DNA of 33,865 nucleotides, taken from positions 1 through 33,865 of the forward strand of contig NVTF01000010.1 of assembly GCA_002401485.1 (NCBI GenBank), in the 5' to 3' direction. Below the pieces are notes generated by a model. It saw only the letters and a list, made by a program, of their open reading frames with translations, had not been told where the DNA came from and searched no databases. This document shows positions 7,124 through 15,680 of the stretch, piece after piece. A program made the position numbers and the translations under genes. Position 1 is the stretch's first letter. The number at the start of each line of letters is the position of its first letter. This stretch comes from Elusimicrobiota bacterium. GTDB lineage: Bacteria; Elusimicrobiota; Elusimicrobia; UBA1565.

Positions 7124-8092
7124 TTAGGAATTAGGCGACGCGGGCTGCCAGCTCAAGCGGTAATGCGTCTCGAGGCCGAGGTGGTCGGAGAGGGGTTTGC
7201 CTCCGACCAGTTCATCGAACGTCTGTTCTACATGGATCGGGACGATCCGGATTGCAGGCGTTAATCCCGGTAAAAAGAATTGATGGTCCACGTATTTGCG
7301 CCAGACTCCTTCCGGTGCGTCGGTGCCTGAGCATTTCCCGGACATGCAGAATTCAGCTGCATTGGCGATTCCGGGGTAGGCCGCGAAGACATCGTATTCC
7401 GGCCGTTCGGGTTTGAAGTTGAAATCCGCGGCGAAAAACGCGGGGGTTCCCGCAGGGCGCGTAAATCCGATAAATTCGTGCAGCTGCGCGATCTGCTGCT
7501 CTCGAATCTTTCCCGCCTCGACAGGATCATTGCCTGAGTTCGCATTCATGTGCGTGTTGTAGATTTCGATAGGAACCGGCAGGCCCGGCACCCGGACCCG
7601 TACGTGAAGCACGCCTTTATTGGCCCAGCAATCCCAGCCCATGCAGATTTCGTAGTCGATGCTGGATGCGGATTCGATGGGAAATTCACTGAGGATGATG
7701 AGCCCGCTGTTTAGGGGGGCGTCACTGTTGGCGGGGGCGCCGAGTCGGAAATAGGGGTAGTTGGATTCTTCGATGAGTTCCGCGCTGCGGGGATGGAACG
7801 CCTCTTGAATCGTGATGATGTGCGGAGCCTTGTCTTCTTGGCGCAATTTGTCGAGGAGGACCCCGATTTGGGCATATCGCTCGTGTTTACCGGTTTCGTC
7901 ATCCCAGGGGAGAGCGTTTATGTTGTAGGTCAGCACTCTCAGGGTCATCGACCGCGTTTGGACTGATTGCTGCAGGGAGTCGATAGAGTTTGTGAGTGAG
8001 TTTAGAGCGGTATGCAGCGAGTTGGTAAAGGGTGATTGGGCGTGCACCGGAAGTGCGAGTGCGAAAAAAGCGGCCCAAAGCAGTCGTCGCAT
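7124..8092 (-). CDS. Secreted endonuclease/exonuclease/phosphatase-fold hydrolase
   Basis: The product has 322 residues and a signal peptide (MRRLLWAAFFALALPVHAQS). The blocks of the endonuclease/exonuclease/phosphatase superfamily are in order: LRVLTYNINALPWDD, IITIQEAF (metal-binding Glu), IEIYNTHMNA (catalytic His), FFAADFNFKP (Asp/Asn) and PLSDHLGLE (final Asp-His pair). Family members include neutral sphingomyelinases, DNases and inositol phosphatases. The exported location and the NTHMNA form make a sphingomyelinase-like or other phosphodiester hydrolase plausible, but the substrate is not determined. The -10 GATAAT ends 6 nt before the ATG. Confidence 0.88.
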   Translation of the reverse strand: MRRLLWAAFFALALPVHAQSPFTNSLHTALNSLTNSIDSLQQSVQTRSMTLRVLTYNINALPWDDETGKHERYAQIGVLLDKLRQEDKAPHIITIQEAFHPRSAELIEESNYPYFRLGAPANSDAPLNSGLIILSEFPIESASSIDYEICMGWDCWANKGVLHVRVRVPGLPVPIEIYNTHMNANSGNDPVEAGKIREQQIAQLHEFIGFTRPAGTPAFFAADFNFKPERPEYDVFAAYPGIANAAEFCMSGKCSGTDAPEGVWRKYVDHQFFLPGLTPAIRIVPIHVEQTFDELVGGKPLSDHLGLETHYRLSWQPASPNS

Positions 8093-8098
8093 AGGACT

Positions 8099-8104
8099 AT
8101 TATC
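8099..8104 (-). promoter_or_regulatory. -10 element GATAAT of the secreted hydrolase gene
   Basis: The minus strand reads GATAAT, then AGTCCT, then the ATG at 8092: a gap of 6 nt, predicting a leaderless transcript. Confidence 0.5.
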
Positions 8105-8139
8105 CTACACAATTGCAGGCCTAAAGACCTAGCCGTTGT

Positions 8140-9342
8140 TCAGTATTTGAGACGCGGAGACAAAGACCGGAAGCCGAAGAAGAGAATGATGCCGAGCACT
8201 GAAATCCCGTGCCACAGAGCGTTCGGATTGTATTCATATACCGCCGTTCCGATTAAGGGGGCGAGAATGTAGGCAAGGGAAAATGTCATGGCGATGGTCG
8301 CCATGTAGGCGCCACGATGGGATTCACTCGCCCGGTCAGCGACGACTGCCATCGACAGCGGCATCGCGATCATTTCACCCAGGGTCCAGACGAGAACGGT
8401 GAAAATGCCCCAGGCCTGCGAATTTCCCCATGGCATGAGGCCAAAGCCTCCGCAAATGAGCAAGGACCCGAAACCGATCCATTTGAGCCGGTCTGATTTT
8501 TCAATCATCCGAACCAGCTGCATTTCAAACAGCACAATGCAGATTCCGTTTAACGCGAAAAAAGCGCCGATGTCATCTTCACGATACTTATAGACGTTGT
8601 GGAAATAGAGCGGCCATGTAGAGAAGAGCTGGAAAAAGACCATGGCCTGAAATAACTTGAGACCGCAAAAGGCGAGAAACGGCTTATCCGAGAACGGTCG
8701 GCGCTCTCCTTTGAGTTTCGCGCCGCGTTCCTTCGCGCGTTTGGCGGAATTGTCCAAGTCTTCGCGCAGCACCCACCAAAGAAAGAACGCGGCGATCCAG
8801 CAGGTAACTCCGTCTGCGATGAACAGCCACCGGTAATTGCGCACGGCAAGAAATCCGCCGAGGGCCGGGCCGACGGTCATGCCGAGGTTGGCCGCTAAGC
8901 GCAGCAGCACGAAGGCGCGGGCGCGAACTTCAGGGGCGGCGACCTGCCCGAGTGCCGTGGAGCTGGCGGGCCGGTAACTTTCCATGATGAACGCGAGTAC
9001 AAACATGGCGGGCAGGATGGTACTCGGTTCTGAAATACGGGCGAAAATTTGAAACGCGGCGCCGGTGAGCACGAGGCTCGCGATCATGATTCTGCGGGGG
9101 CCGATTTTATCGCTGGCACGTCCGGAACAATAAGAGCCGGTTAGAGCCCCAAGGCCGTAGAGAGCCAAGGCCCATCCAGCCGTGCTCACGGGAAGCCCCC
9201 GGTCACTTGTGAGGTAGAGGGTCATAAACGGCATGACCATGGTCCCGGCGCGGTTAACAAAGACGGTCGCAGCCAGCAGCCAGATAGGCTTGCTCAGCCC
9301 CGCATAGGCGGCGAGGTACTGGTTTTTGAAATGACGGAACAC
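8140..9342 (-). CDS. MFS transporter
   Basis: The 400-residue, strongly hydrophobic product has about 12 membrane segments. The MFS signature between helices 2 and 3 is visible as GSYCSGRASDKIGPRRIM. The first helix contains NRAGTMVMPFMTLYLT, as in drug- and sugar-efflux MFS proteins. The central loop (REDLDNSAKRAKERGAKLKG) is basic. The substrate cannot be assigned. The GTG start lies 6 nt after the stop of the DUF819 gene, so the two membrane proteins are probably co-transcribed. Confidence 0.9.
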   Translation of the reverse strand: MFRHFKNQYLAAYAGLSKPIWLLAATVFVNRAGTMVMPFMTLYLTSDRGLPVSTAGWALALYGLGALTGSYCSGRASDKIGPRRIMIASLVLTGAAFQIFARISEPSTILPAMFVLAFIMESYRPASSTALGQVAAPEVRARAFVLLRLAANLGMTVGPALGGFLAVRNYRWLFIADGVTCWIAAFFLWWVLREDLDNSAKRAKERGAKLKGERRPFSDKPFLAFCGLKLFQAMVFFQLFSTWPLYFHNVYKYREDDIGAFFALNGICIVLFEMQLVRMIEKSDRLKWIGFGSLLICGGFGLMPWGNSQAWGIFTVLVWTLGEMIAMPLSMAVVADRASESHRGAYMATIAMTFSLAYILAPLIGTAVYEYNPNALWHGISVLGIILFFGFRSLSPRLKY

Positions 9343-9348
9343 CCGTTG

Positions 9349-10554
9349 CTACCGGATGAAGCCGTGCACGATCTGCAGGAGAAACGCCGTTAAGAGGCCG
9401 GCATAGGTGCCGAGCACGTAGCCGCCGACGGCGAGAAGAACGCCTACGGGAGCGAGCGCCGGATGAAACGCACTGGCGACAATAGGAGCGGAGGCCGCGC
9501 CGCCCACGTTTGCCTGGGAGCCGACAGCAAGGAAGAATATGGGGGATTTAATTTTGCGGCGGGCGACCAGGAGGACGATTGCATGAATGGCCATCCACAC
9601 CGCGCCCACCAACACGAGGGCGGGAGCATCGGCGACGCGGGCGAATTCCGCTTTTGCACCGATGGTCGCGACCAGGAGGTACAGGAACAAGGAACCGATT
9701 TTGCTCGCCCCCGCTCCCTCGAGATTGCGGACCTTGGTGAAGGACAACGAGACCCCTGCGGTCGTGACAAGAATGACGACCCACGTAAAGCCGCGAATAA
9801 TCGAGCCGATCGGAGGCAAATGGGCCGCTAAAGTTTTAGAAACCGCAACCACAATAAAAGCGAGCGCGGTGATTGCTAAAAGATCAGCCAAATTCGTCGG
9901 TCGCGCGGTTTTCTTCTCGAACGCTTCAACCTTCTCGCGCAATTCATCAATCGATTTCCGGTCTGCGCCGATCGCTTTATCCATTTCCTTTTCGCGTCCC
10001 GCAAAATACAACAGGCAGGCCATCCAGACGTTGGCGACGGCGACATCCACGACCACCATCATGCTGATGGTTGATTCATGTGCGCCGACACTTTCACCGA
10101 TCGCGATGAAGTTCGCCCCGCCGCCGATCCACGATCCGGCGAGAGCCGCGAGGCCTTTCCAGGCCTGATCCCCGAATTCGACCGGGACAAAACTCCCGAG
10201 AAGGCCGTAGGCGATCGGGGCTCCAATCACGATGCCTGCGGTGGCGAGCAGGAACATGATGATGGCATGCCGTCCAAGCTTCATGATGGCGGGAATATCA
10301 ACGGATAGGGTCAGGAGCAGCAGACTCGCGGGCAGCAGCCACTTCTTTACATAGGTATAGAGAGGCGACTGCAGCGGGATAATGCCTATGTTCGAAAGAA
10401 CGGTGGGGACAAAATACGCGAATACAAGCAGGGGAACGATCTTAAAAACTTTTTTACCGGTCTTGTGGTCGTTTGCCTTGAAGAGAAGGGCGAGGACCCC
10501 GAGAAGAACAGCAAGAACCGCGTTGGGATTCTCAATTAGTGCGGGAGAGACCAT
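9349..10554 (-). CDS. DUF819 family membrane protein
   Basis: The 401-residue product has about 10-11 hydrophobic helices. Blocks typical of DUF819 proteins are present: GSWIGGGANFIAIGES in the middle and FLAVGSQANVGGAASAPIVA near the end. The repeated Gly-rich, inward-looking motifs resemble those of transporters; no substrate is established from sequence. A hydrophilic loop (DKAIGADRKSIDELREKVEAFE) separates two membrane halves. It heads an operon with the MFS gene. A TATTAT hexamer ends 8 nt before the ATG, and AAGGGA could serve as a weak ribosome binding site. The YaeQ-like gene diverges from a 38-bp shared promoter region. Confidence 0.88.
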   Translation of the reverse strand: MVSPALIENPNAVLAVLLGVLALLFKANDHKTGKKVFKIVPLLVFAYFVPTVLSNIGIIPLQSPLYTYVKKWLLPASLLLLTLSVDIPAIMKLGRHAIIMFLLATAGIVIGAPIAYGLLGSFVPVEFGDQAWKGLAALAGSWIGGGANFIAIGESVGAHESTISMMVVVDVAVANVWMACLLYFAGREKEMDKAIGADRKSIDELREKVEAFEKKTARPTNLADLLAITALAFIVVAVSKTLAAHLPPIGSIIRGFTWVVILVTTAGVSLSFTKVRNLEGAGASKIGSLFLYLLVATIGAKAEFARVADAPALVLVGAVWMAIHAIVLLVARRKIKSPIFFLAVGSQANVGGAASAPIVASAFHPALAPVGVLLAVGGYVLGTYAGLLTAFLLQIVHGFIR

Positions 10555-10562
10555 TCCCTTAA

Positions 10563-10571
10563 ATAATACTA
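10563..10571. promoter_or_regulatory. Overlapping divergent -10 elements (DUF819 / YaeQ-like)
   Basis: Minus strand: TATTAT (10568-10563), 8 nt from the DUF819 start. Plus strand: TACTAT (10566-10571), about 21 nt before ATG 10593. Only 38 bp separate the two starts, so the promoters overlap and may compete. Confidence 0.4.
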
Positions 10572-10592
10572 TAGGGATGGTGGGTTTAGGTC

Positions 10593-11126
10593 ATGCATCC
10601 GTATAAAATACGAGCAGATATGCGCGTCAACGACGATTGGCGAAAGCTGGTCTTTGTCGCGATTCAAAACGAGACGCCGGAACATCTCGCGTTGAAGCTT
10701 GCCGCCTATTTGTCTTTCTGGAAGGAAGAGCTCACGATGGAAGCCAGCGCCAAACACCCGGCGTTGGCCGGATCGCCCTTTCGCCCCGATCTTCTGGGGA
10801 CGAATATCGAGGGCCAGGTTTCCGTTTGGATTGAATGCGGCAAAACAGCGACGAACAAACTCGAGAAGGTGCTGCGCAAATGGCCTGACGCTAAGATCGT
10901 TTGCTTTAAGGAAAGCGAGTTTGTAGGACGCCAGTTTCGAACAACAGTCCTGGATGAGATTCCCCGCGGGGAACGCGTTGAGGTTTATTGTTGGAAGGAC
11001 GGCGGGTTCAAGGAATGGATCGACCTCCTTGCTGAGAAGACGGAGATCTTCGGCGAAGCGGGGGGTGTTTCCTTTAATCTCGTTGTCGGTGAATCCGTCT
11101 ACGTCGCGGATCTCGTTAAGGTTTAA
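10593..11126 (+). CDS. YaeQ-like protein
   Basis: The 177-residue product aligns by eye with the YaeQ family. The N-terminal YKIRADMRVNDDWRKLVFV matches the family's opening strand region. HPALAGSPFRPDLLGTNIEG followed by VSVWIECGK reproduces the conserved core. The RPD and ExxK-like elements of that core resemble the PD-(D/E)XK nuclease superfamily to which YaeQ structures were related; whether it cuts nucleic acid is unknown. I keep the first ATG because the second (10620) would remove conserved N-terminal residues. The C-terminus ends 4 nt inside the tail of the convergent transglycosylase gene, which is common in compact genomes. Confidence 0.72.
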   Translation: MHPYKIRADMRVNDDWRKLVFVAIQNETPEHLALKLAAYLSFWKEELTMEASAKHPALAGSPFRPDLLGTNIEGQVSVWIECGKTATNKLEKVLRKWPDAKIVCFKESEFVGRQFRTTVLDEIPRGERVEVYCWKDGGFKEWIDLLAEKTEIFGEAGGVSFNLVVGESVYVADLVKV

Positions 11127-13126
11127 ACAGGCGGGGTGGTGACGATGCCGTTGCGGCGGTAGGGGTGAATATCCCAGCGTTGGCCGGCAATTCTTGAACT
11201 TCGGTACCAATGTGTTCCGGTGCTGTTGCGGCGCCAGCGCCCGGAGCGGGACGGTTCGACGCTTGCAAGAGTTCCTTCCAGAGCAGGCACCCGTTCTGCG
11301 ATGCGAATGGTGCCGTCACCTCTAAATCCCTCTCCGCGGTCCCATTGCTGCAGGTCCCGGTAGGATTGCGCTGACCAGGCCAACGCCTGGCGGGACGTAA
11401 AATATTTTTCTCGAAACGCGCGGGTGCCGGGATCGAAGCGGGAGTCCCCGGTCAATTGATAATAGCGGTACGCCGCGCGGGTGACGTGGCGAACGGTCTC
11501 CTTAATGTTGGCCACGCGTTTTTCACGGATCATCAACCCGTGCCACTTCACCTTGGTGTTGTAGAGCGCCCAGGCGAGAACGATATCCCCATCGACTCTA
11601 TCGAGCCTGCGTTTGTAGACTTTTTCCGCGCAGGCGATATTCTTCGAGCGGTTTTGCAACTCGGCGCGCGAGAGCCCGCATTCCCATCGCGCCGTTTCCG
11701 GAGTGATTTGAAGAACGCCGCGTGCGTTTGCGTGCGAGGTCCCTGCGTTTACGCCGCCTTCCGCTTCGGAAAGAGCGATGAGCGCGTTTGGATCGATCTG
11801 CCATTCTCCCGTTGTGGCTTCCCGGCGGATCGCGTTGACGAGATTGACCGGGACATTCCTAAAGGACTCGCGGCGCCCGGTGGGCGGTTCTCCGCGCAGA
11901 ATCGCGTGGGATTCTTCGCGGGCGCGGCGGACGATTGCATCGATAGGGGAAACGGGAATAACGGGTTTGATTCTTCGTGCCGTTCGAGGAGACAGCGGGT
12001 CCAAGGCGCGGCGGATTCCCTGCTGATGGGCGAGTTGAAATCGTCCTAGGTAGTACTTGGCGTTAGGGGGGATGCCTCCGTGTTTGCGGACATTGCCCGG
12101 TCCTACGTGAAAGGCGGCCACCGCGCGGCTGAGGTCGCCGCCGAATTGAGATTGAAGTCGATCAAAAAGGATGGCACCCGCGAGGATGTTCGCCCGGTCG
12201 TCAGAAATGCCTTTTCCAAGAATTTCCTTCTGTTCGGCGTTTGCTTCGCCTTGCGCCCATCGGAAGGTCGCCCGGCTGAGACCCATGGGGCCGTGGAGGC
12301 CGCTGCCCTCTCCAAAGCCGTTGCTATAGCCGCGGGAGGCGTAGATGAGTCCACGGAGAATATCCTGAGTTTTTGCGTCGTCGCTGGCGGCCGTGACGAA
12401 TCCATCGTGTTGAAGAGGGGGGGGCGGCGCGTCTGCGTGCGGGTCGATGAAGATTTTGGCGCGCGGTTTGCTCCGAGCGAGACGAATTTGTTCGCTGATC
12501 ACTGCGGGGTCCCGGGGGCTGCCGGCGGCATCGAATAAAACGGCGGCCGCGTCCATGTCGTGCAAGTTTTTAATCGCTGAGAAGTCAAAAACAGAGCCGC
12601 CGTTTTCTGAGGTGAGCAGCGCGCGGGGAAAGGAGGGACCGAATTTCTCGCGGAGGTATTGATCGAAGGCACCGGTATCGGACTTCAAATCTTCGGCCAT
12701 CTCGCGTGCGTCGGCGAACTCGACCGTCTTGTGATCCACGCGGGAAAGTTCGATGCGCACCTTGTCTTTGGGCTTAAAGCGGGTTTTTGCGTGAGCGATT
12801 TCAGCGGCGGCCTGGCTGGGCGTCCACGCGGTGACCGTCCAGCGGACAAATGTTTGGCCGTCCAAGGATTGCTCGACCCGCCCGGAAAGGAGCTTTTGAG
12901 GCGCTTGTGTTTCAAGGGTTGTTTCCAGCTTCCGGGCAAGGGATTGTTGATGGCGGGTCTGGGCGATCTCGTTTAATCCCGCAACGGGCTGAATATGGAG
13001 GTACAGGTGGTAGGCGGTCGGCCTTTCCTTAACAACGGGGTTTTCAGCAGCGGGTGCAGGGGGAGCAACAGCGAGAGCGCTTAATACGGCGGTCACGGCT
13101 GCGTAGTTCAACTTACGGCGCCACAT
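11123..13126 (-). CDS. Exported lytic transglycosylase with two SLT-type domains
   Basis: The product has 667 residues from ATG 13126. The track start (13168) would include the promoter and bury the signal peptide MWRRKLNYAAVTAVLSALAV. The Pro-rich N-terminal segment precedes a domain of about 200 residues without assignment. Two transglycosylase (SLT/goose-lysozyme-like) regions follow. The first (about residues 240-385) has HGPMGLSRATF, AVAAFHVGPGNV and a C-terminal YYLGRF. The second (about 430-560) has IALSEAEGGVNAG, ARGVLQITPETAR and VLAWALYNTKV. The second keeps a Glu at the catalytic position; the first has YASRGYSN there and appears to lack it. The enzyme would cleave peptidoglycan glycan strands in the periplasm. 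Confidence 0.88.
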   Translation of the reverse strand: MWRRKLNYAAVTAVLSALAVAPPAPAAENPVVKERPTAYHLYLHIQPVAGLNEIAQTRHQQSLARKLETTLETQAPQKLLSGRVEQSLDGQTFVRWTVTAWTPSQAAAEIAHAKTRFKPKDKVRIELSRVDHKTVEFADAREMAEDLKSDTGAFDQYLREKFGPSFPRALLTSENGGSVFDFSAIKNLHDMDAAAVLFDAAGSPRDPAVISEQIRLARSKPRAKIFIDPHADAPPPPLQHDGFVTAASDDAKTQDILRGLIYASRGYSNGFGEGSGLHGPMGLSRATFRWAQGEANAEQKEILGKGISDDRANILAGAILFDRLQSQFGGDLSRAVAAFHVGPGNVRKHGGIPPNAKYYLGRFQLAHQQGIRRALDPLSPRTARRIKPVIPVSPIDAIVRRAREESHAILRGEPPTGRRESFRNVPVNLVNAIRREATTGEWQIDPNALIALSEAEGGVNAGTSHANARGVLQITPETARWECGLSRAELQNRSKNIACAEKVYKRRLDRVDGDIVLAWALYNTKVKWHGLMIREKRVANIKETVRHVTRAAYRYYQLTGDSRFDPGTRAFREKYFTSRQALAWSAQSYRDLQQWDRGEGFRGDGTIRIAERVPALEGTLASVEPSRSGRWRRNSTGTHWYRSSRIAGQRWDIHPYRRNGIVTTPPV

Positions 13127-13132
13127 ACCTAC

Positions 13133-13138
13133 AATATA
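13133..13138 (-). promoter_or_regulatory. -10 element TATATT of the transglycosylase gene
   Basis: The minus strand reads TATATT, GTAGGT, ATG (13126): gap 6 nt. It lies inside the over-extended track ORF, which supports the shorter start. Confidence 0.55.
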
Positions 13139-13169
13139 GTGGCGTGGGGCCCGGAATACCAGAATCAAG

Positions 13170-13191
13170 AGGCCTAGTTCTTCGTAGGCCT
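13170..13191. repeat. Inverted repeat in the divergent promoter region
   Basis: AGGCCTA (13170-13176) and TAGGCCT (13185-13191) form a perfect 7-bp inverted repeat around 8 nt. The flanking A and T residues could extend the stem. It sits between the transglycosylase and response-regulator promoters and could be an operator or a small terminator hairpin. Confidence 0.4.
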
Positions 13192-13225
13192 TTTGGGAAA
13201 ACTACCGCTTTTTATTCTTTTCCGC

Positions 13226-13231
13226 TACACT
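13226..13231 (+). promoter_or_regulatory. -10 element TACACT of the response regulator gene
   Basis: GCTACACT, then GTCCCG, then ATG 13238: gap 6 nt. It is nearly identical to the MscS promoter at 5093. Confidence 0.55.
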
Positions 13232-13237
13232 GTCCCG

Positions 13238-13933
13238 ATGACCGAGCCCAGCAAGGAGACGATCCTAATCGTCGAAGACGACCCCGCGATCAGGCATATG
13301 CTGCGCGACAGCCTCGCGATTGACGGATTTCGTGTGATCGAATCTGACAGCGCTGAGCGGGGCTTTCAACTATTTGTAACCCGGGAGCCCGATCTTGTTG
13401 TGCTCGACGTTCAGCTCCCGGACGGGTCGGGATTTGATGTTTGCCGCAAAATCAGGGCGAGCTCGGGAAAGTCGAAGACTCCGATCATGATGCTGACCGC
13501 GCAAGGTCATCTGGAATCAAAAATTACCGGATTGTCGGCCGGGGCGGATCAATATTTGGTCAAACCGGTGCATCCGCTTGAATTTATGCAATGGGTCAAG
13601 GCCCTCTTGCGGCGTGTTGAGTTTGAATCGGGCGGCGGAACAAAATTGGTGCTCGGCGAATTAACACTCATGGTGGAAACGCGCGAAGCCTGGTTTGAGT
13701 CGATGCCCTTGAGCCGACTCACACCCAAGGAATTTGAGCTGCTCCATTATTTGGTCAAACACCGCGACCGGGTGGTCAGCCGCAAAGAAATTCTCTCCAA
13801 GCTTTGGAAAACGGTCGCCGTTGATCATACCGTGGATACCCATGTTCGCAATCTGAGAAAGAAGCTTCCTACCGTCATCTCGGATCGGATCCAAAATGTC
13901 CGAGGCAGGGGATTTCACTACTTCTACGATTAA
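13238..13933 (+). CDS. OmpR/PhoB-type response regulator
   Basis: The product has 231 residues from ATG 13238; the track start 13193 lies upstream of the -10. The N-terminal receiver domain has the acidic pair IVEDD, the phospho-acceptor Asp in VVLDVQLPDG (about residue 56), the Thr in MLTAQG and the Lys in YLVKPV. The C-terminal winged helix (about 140-230) has TPKEFELLHYLVKHRDRVVS, TVDTHVRNLRKKL and the wing RGRGFHYFY. It should bind DNA as a dimer when phosphorylated. No histidine kinase is adjacent, so the partner is unknown. The hybrid kinase at 19500 is the nearest, but it carries its own receiver. Confidence 0.95.
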   Translation: MTEPSKETILIVEDDPAIRHMLRDSLAIDGFRVIESDSAERGFQLFVTREPDLVVLDVQLPDGSGFDVCRKIRASSGKSKTPIMMLTAQGHLESKITGLSAGADQYLVKPVHPLEFMQWVKALLRRVEFESGGGTKLVLGELTLMVETREAWFESMPLSRLTPKEFELLHYLVKHRDRVVSRKEILSKLWKTVAVDHTVDTHVRNLRKKLPTVISDRIQNVRGRGFHYFYD

Positions 13934-13945
13934 TCCCCTTCCCCT

Positions 13946-14437
13946 TTAAAGCGGAAGACTGAAGTTCCACGAGATACGATGGTGGGTGCGATCGGTGCTG
14001 CTGATCGCGTATTGCAGATTGTGGTGTTTGCCGGTCGGATAGGAAATTGCGGTATAGAGATTCCCGTCTGCGGCATAAGAGGCTTGGAGGGATGTTTTTT
14101 GAATTCTGATGGCGAGTTTTGCGACCGGCGTGCCGCCCAAGGTGTAATCCGCTTTTAGATTGAAATTCCCGCGGGCCCCCCACGATGATCCCAGAAGATG
14201 TTTGGAGAGGCGGCGTCCTCTCAAATCGACGGTCAAATCGGGTACGGGAACGAGTCCTTCCAGAGCTTTTCCCGCTTTTGCGACAGCACGTTCAACCGCC
14301 TTAAAAGCCTCGACCTCAGGCAGTTTTATGGAGCGGAAGGCTTCACGAACTTCGGATGGAATTTCGGTCGCATTCGCCTCGGACGGGCTGAAAGTGGTGG
14401 TCAGGAGCAGCGCTAAGGTGATCGTTATCTTCTTCAT
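13946..14437 (-). CDS. Secreted hypothetical protein
   Basis: The product has 163 residues from ATG 14437, where a signal peptide begins (MKKITITLALLLTTTFSPSEANA). The track start 14533 adds a non-conserved-looking stretch and skips the promoter. The mature part begins with a helical segment (VREAFRSIKLPEVEAFKAVE) and continues with beta-rich repeats such as NLKADYTLGGTPVAKLAI and ASYAADGNLYTAISYPTG, suggesting a small beta-barrel or sandwich. I recognise no family. It converges on the response regulator gene with only 12 bp between the stops. Confidence 0.7.
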   Translation of the reverse strand: MKKITITLALLLTTTFSPSEANATEIPSEVREAFRSIKLPEVEAFKAVERAVAKAGKALEGLVPVPDLTVDLRGRRLSKHLLGSSWGARGNFNLKADYTLGGTPVAKLAIRIQKTSLQASYAADGNLYTAISYPTGKHHNLQYAISSTDRTHHRISWNFSLPL

Positions 14438-14443
14438 GGTTTC

Positions 14444-14449
14444 AGGATA
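14444..14449 (-). promoter_or_regulatory. -10 element TATCCT of the secreted hypothetical
   Basis: The minus strand reads TATCCT, GAAACC, ATG (14437): gap 6 nt. The same TATCCT hexamer is used at 24869. Confidence 0.5.
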
Positions 14450-14537
14450 CTCCAGGTACGAGCAGTCTCCCATGAAAGTTTCCTTGAATATTAAAAGTAT
14501 TAAAAAATAAGGAGAAATTAGAAATACCATCAAGACC

Positions 14538-14566
14538 TTGTAAATTCCATGAACCGGGGTTATGCT
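14538..14566 (+). promoter_or_regulatory. Promoter of the arrestin-like/ATPase operon
   Basis: TTGTAA (14538-14543), a 17-nt spacer and TATGCT (14561-14566). The predicted transcript would begin about 11 nt before ATG 14584, so it is nearly leaderless with no Shine-Dalgarno. Confidence 0.5.
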
Positions 14567-14583
14567 CGCAATAGTGAAAAACT

Positions 14584-15309
14584 ATGGGATTCTCACTGAA
14601 TATTAATCTGGGCTCCAAGGGCTGGGGAGCGTCCCATGAGGGATCGGTGCTCCCGGAGACAGACTATGCCCCGGGGAGCGGAAACCGGGTCCTTATTGAC
14701 CACAAAGATGCGGTCTCGGTGGCTATACTCCCGATGATTTTGGGAGTTGTTTTTACCGGAATTTCCGTCTTTATTTTTTTTGAGAACAGCTATAGTTCCG
14801 AATGGATTTTGAAGATTATCATGTGGATTTTTGCCCCTATCGGCCTCTTTTTGTTCTTTAAGGGTGTGCAGACCCTGATCCTATCCATGAAATTCGCGCC
14901 CGGCCGCCTTGCGCCGAGTGTTTGGCCGCTTCGTTTGGGCCAGTCTTTTTCAATGGAATATCGCCGACGTTCTAAAGCCGATGGCACGGTTGATCGAATG
15001 GCGGCCCGGATTTACATCGTTGAAACCGCGATTTATCAACGCGGAACCGATACGGTTACCGATACTGAAGAGGTGTATACCCAGGATCTGGGATATGCCA
15101 TCGCCTCGCAGGGCGGCGATCAAGTCTATCGCGGGCAATGGGATGTTCAAATTCCCGGGGACGGCATGGCGTCCTTTGATGTGAGCCGCAACAAGGTCGA
15201 TTGGATGGTGGAAGTGAAAATGTACGATGGCGAGAAAGAGATCGATGATTCCACCTTCAAGTTGGTGGTGCTGCCTGAAATTGCGGCGGCCAACGAGGTC
15301 TCCTCATGA
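14584..15309 (+). CDS. Membrane-anchored arrestin-like beta-sandwich protein
   Basis: The product has 241 residues. After a short polar N-terminus there are two membrane helices (SVAILPMILGVVFTGISVFI and the stretch around IIMWIFAPIGLFLFF). A C-terminal domain of about 140 residues is rich in beta strands (RLGQSFSMEYRRR, YRGQWDVQIPGDGMASF, VDWMVEVKMY). The strand order and the VDWMVEVKMYDG/FKLVVLP ending resemble arrestin-like or Spo0M-like folds; this is pattern recognition, not a database result. The stop overlaps the next start as ATGA, so the two proteins are made in linked amounts. The domain probably faces the cytoplasm and may interact with the downstream arrestin-like partner and ATPase. 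Confidence 0.7.
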   Translation: MGFSLNINLGSKGWGASHEGSVLPETDYAPGSGNRVLIDHKDAVSVAILPMILGVVFTGISVFIFFENSYSSEWILKIIMWIFAPIGLFLFFKGVQTLILSMKFAPGRLAPSVWPLRLGQSFSMEYRRRSKADGTVDRMAARIYIVETAIYQRGTDTVTDTEEVYTQDLGYAIASQGGDQVYRGQWDVQIPGDGMASFDVSRNKVDWMVEVKMYDGEKEIDDSTFKLVVLPEIAAANEVSS

Positions 15310-15680
15310 TGGAGATTGAGTTTATCAACGCGTCGAATCAAGTCGCGGGAGGCGCGGTGGCGGGGCAGCTAATCCTCCAACCGAAGGAAGATGTTCGCAT
15401 TCAGGCGTCTTCGGTTTCCCTGCACTGGAGAACGGAGGGCCGGGGCGACACGAATGAAGCCGAGGTCTCCAAGGTCGATTTAGGGGCTCTCGGGGATCTT
15501 TCCTCGCGGGATCAGCGCCGTTTTGCATTTGAATTGCCGATCCATCCCGATGGCCCTATTACCTACGATGGAACATTGATACGGGTTATCTGGGAAGTGC
15601 GTGTGCATCTCGATGTTCCGTGGGGTTGGGATAAGAAGCAGGTTTTTCCTGTTCGGGTGGTGCCGCGCGGGGGTGTATGA
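15306..15680 (+). CDS. Soluble arrestin-like beta-sandwich protein
   Basis: The product has 124 residues with no signal peptide or membrane segment. The sequence is a run of strands: NQVAGGAVAGQLILQPKED at the start, a central RRFAFELPIHPDGPITYDG, and LIRVIWEVRVHLDVPWGWD near the end. This pattern (gamma-strand GxVxGxVxL opening and a Tyr-Asp-Gly turn before a long strand) is typical of arrestin-like domains. It overlaps both neighbours by ATGA junctions, so three genes form a single translationally coupled block. It probably binds the membrane-anchored partner or the P-loop ATPase. Confidence 0.65.
   Translation: MMEIEFINASNQVAGGAVAGQLILQPKEDVRIQASSVSLHWRTEGRGDTNEAEVSKVDLGALGDLSSRDQRRFAFELPIHPDGPITYDGTLIRVIWEVRVHLDVPWGWDKKQVFPVRVVPRGGV

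Noticed and set aside
10563-10575. TAATACTATAGGG looks like a phage T7-type promoter
   Set aside because: It lacks the central part of the T7 consensus, and no phage genes are near. It is explained by overlapping -10 elements of two divergent genes.
13127-13168. Longer N-terminus of the transglycosylase in the ORF track
   Set aside because: It contains the -10 element and would put a non-signal stretch in front of a clear signal peptide.
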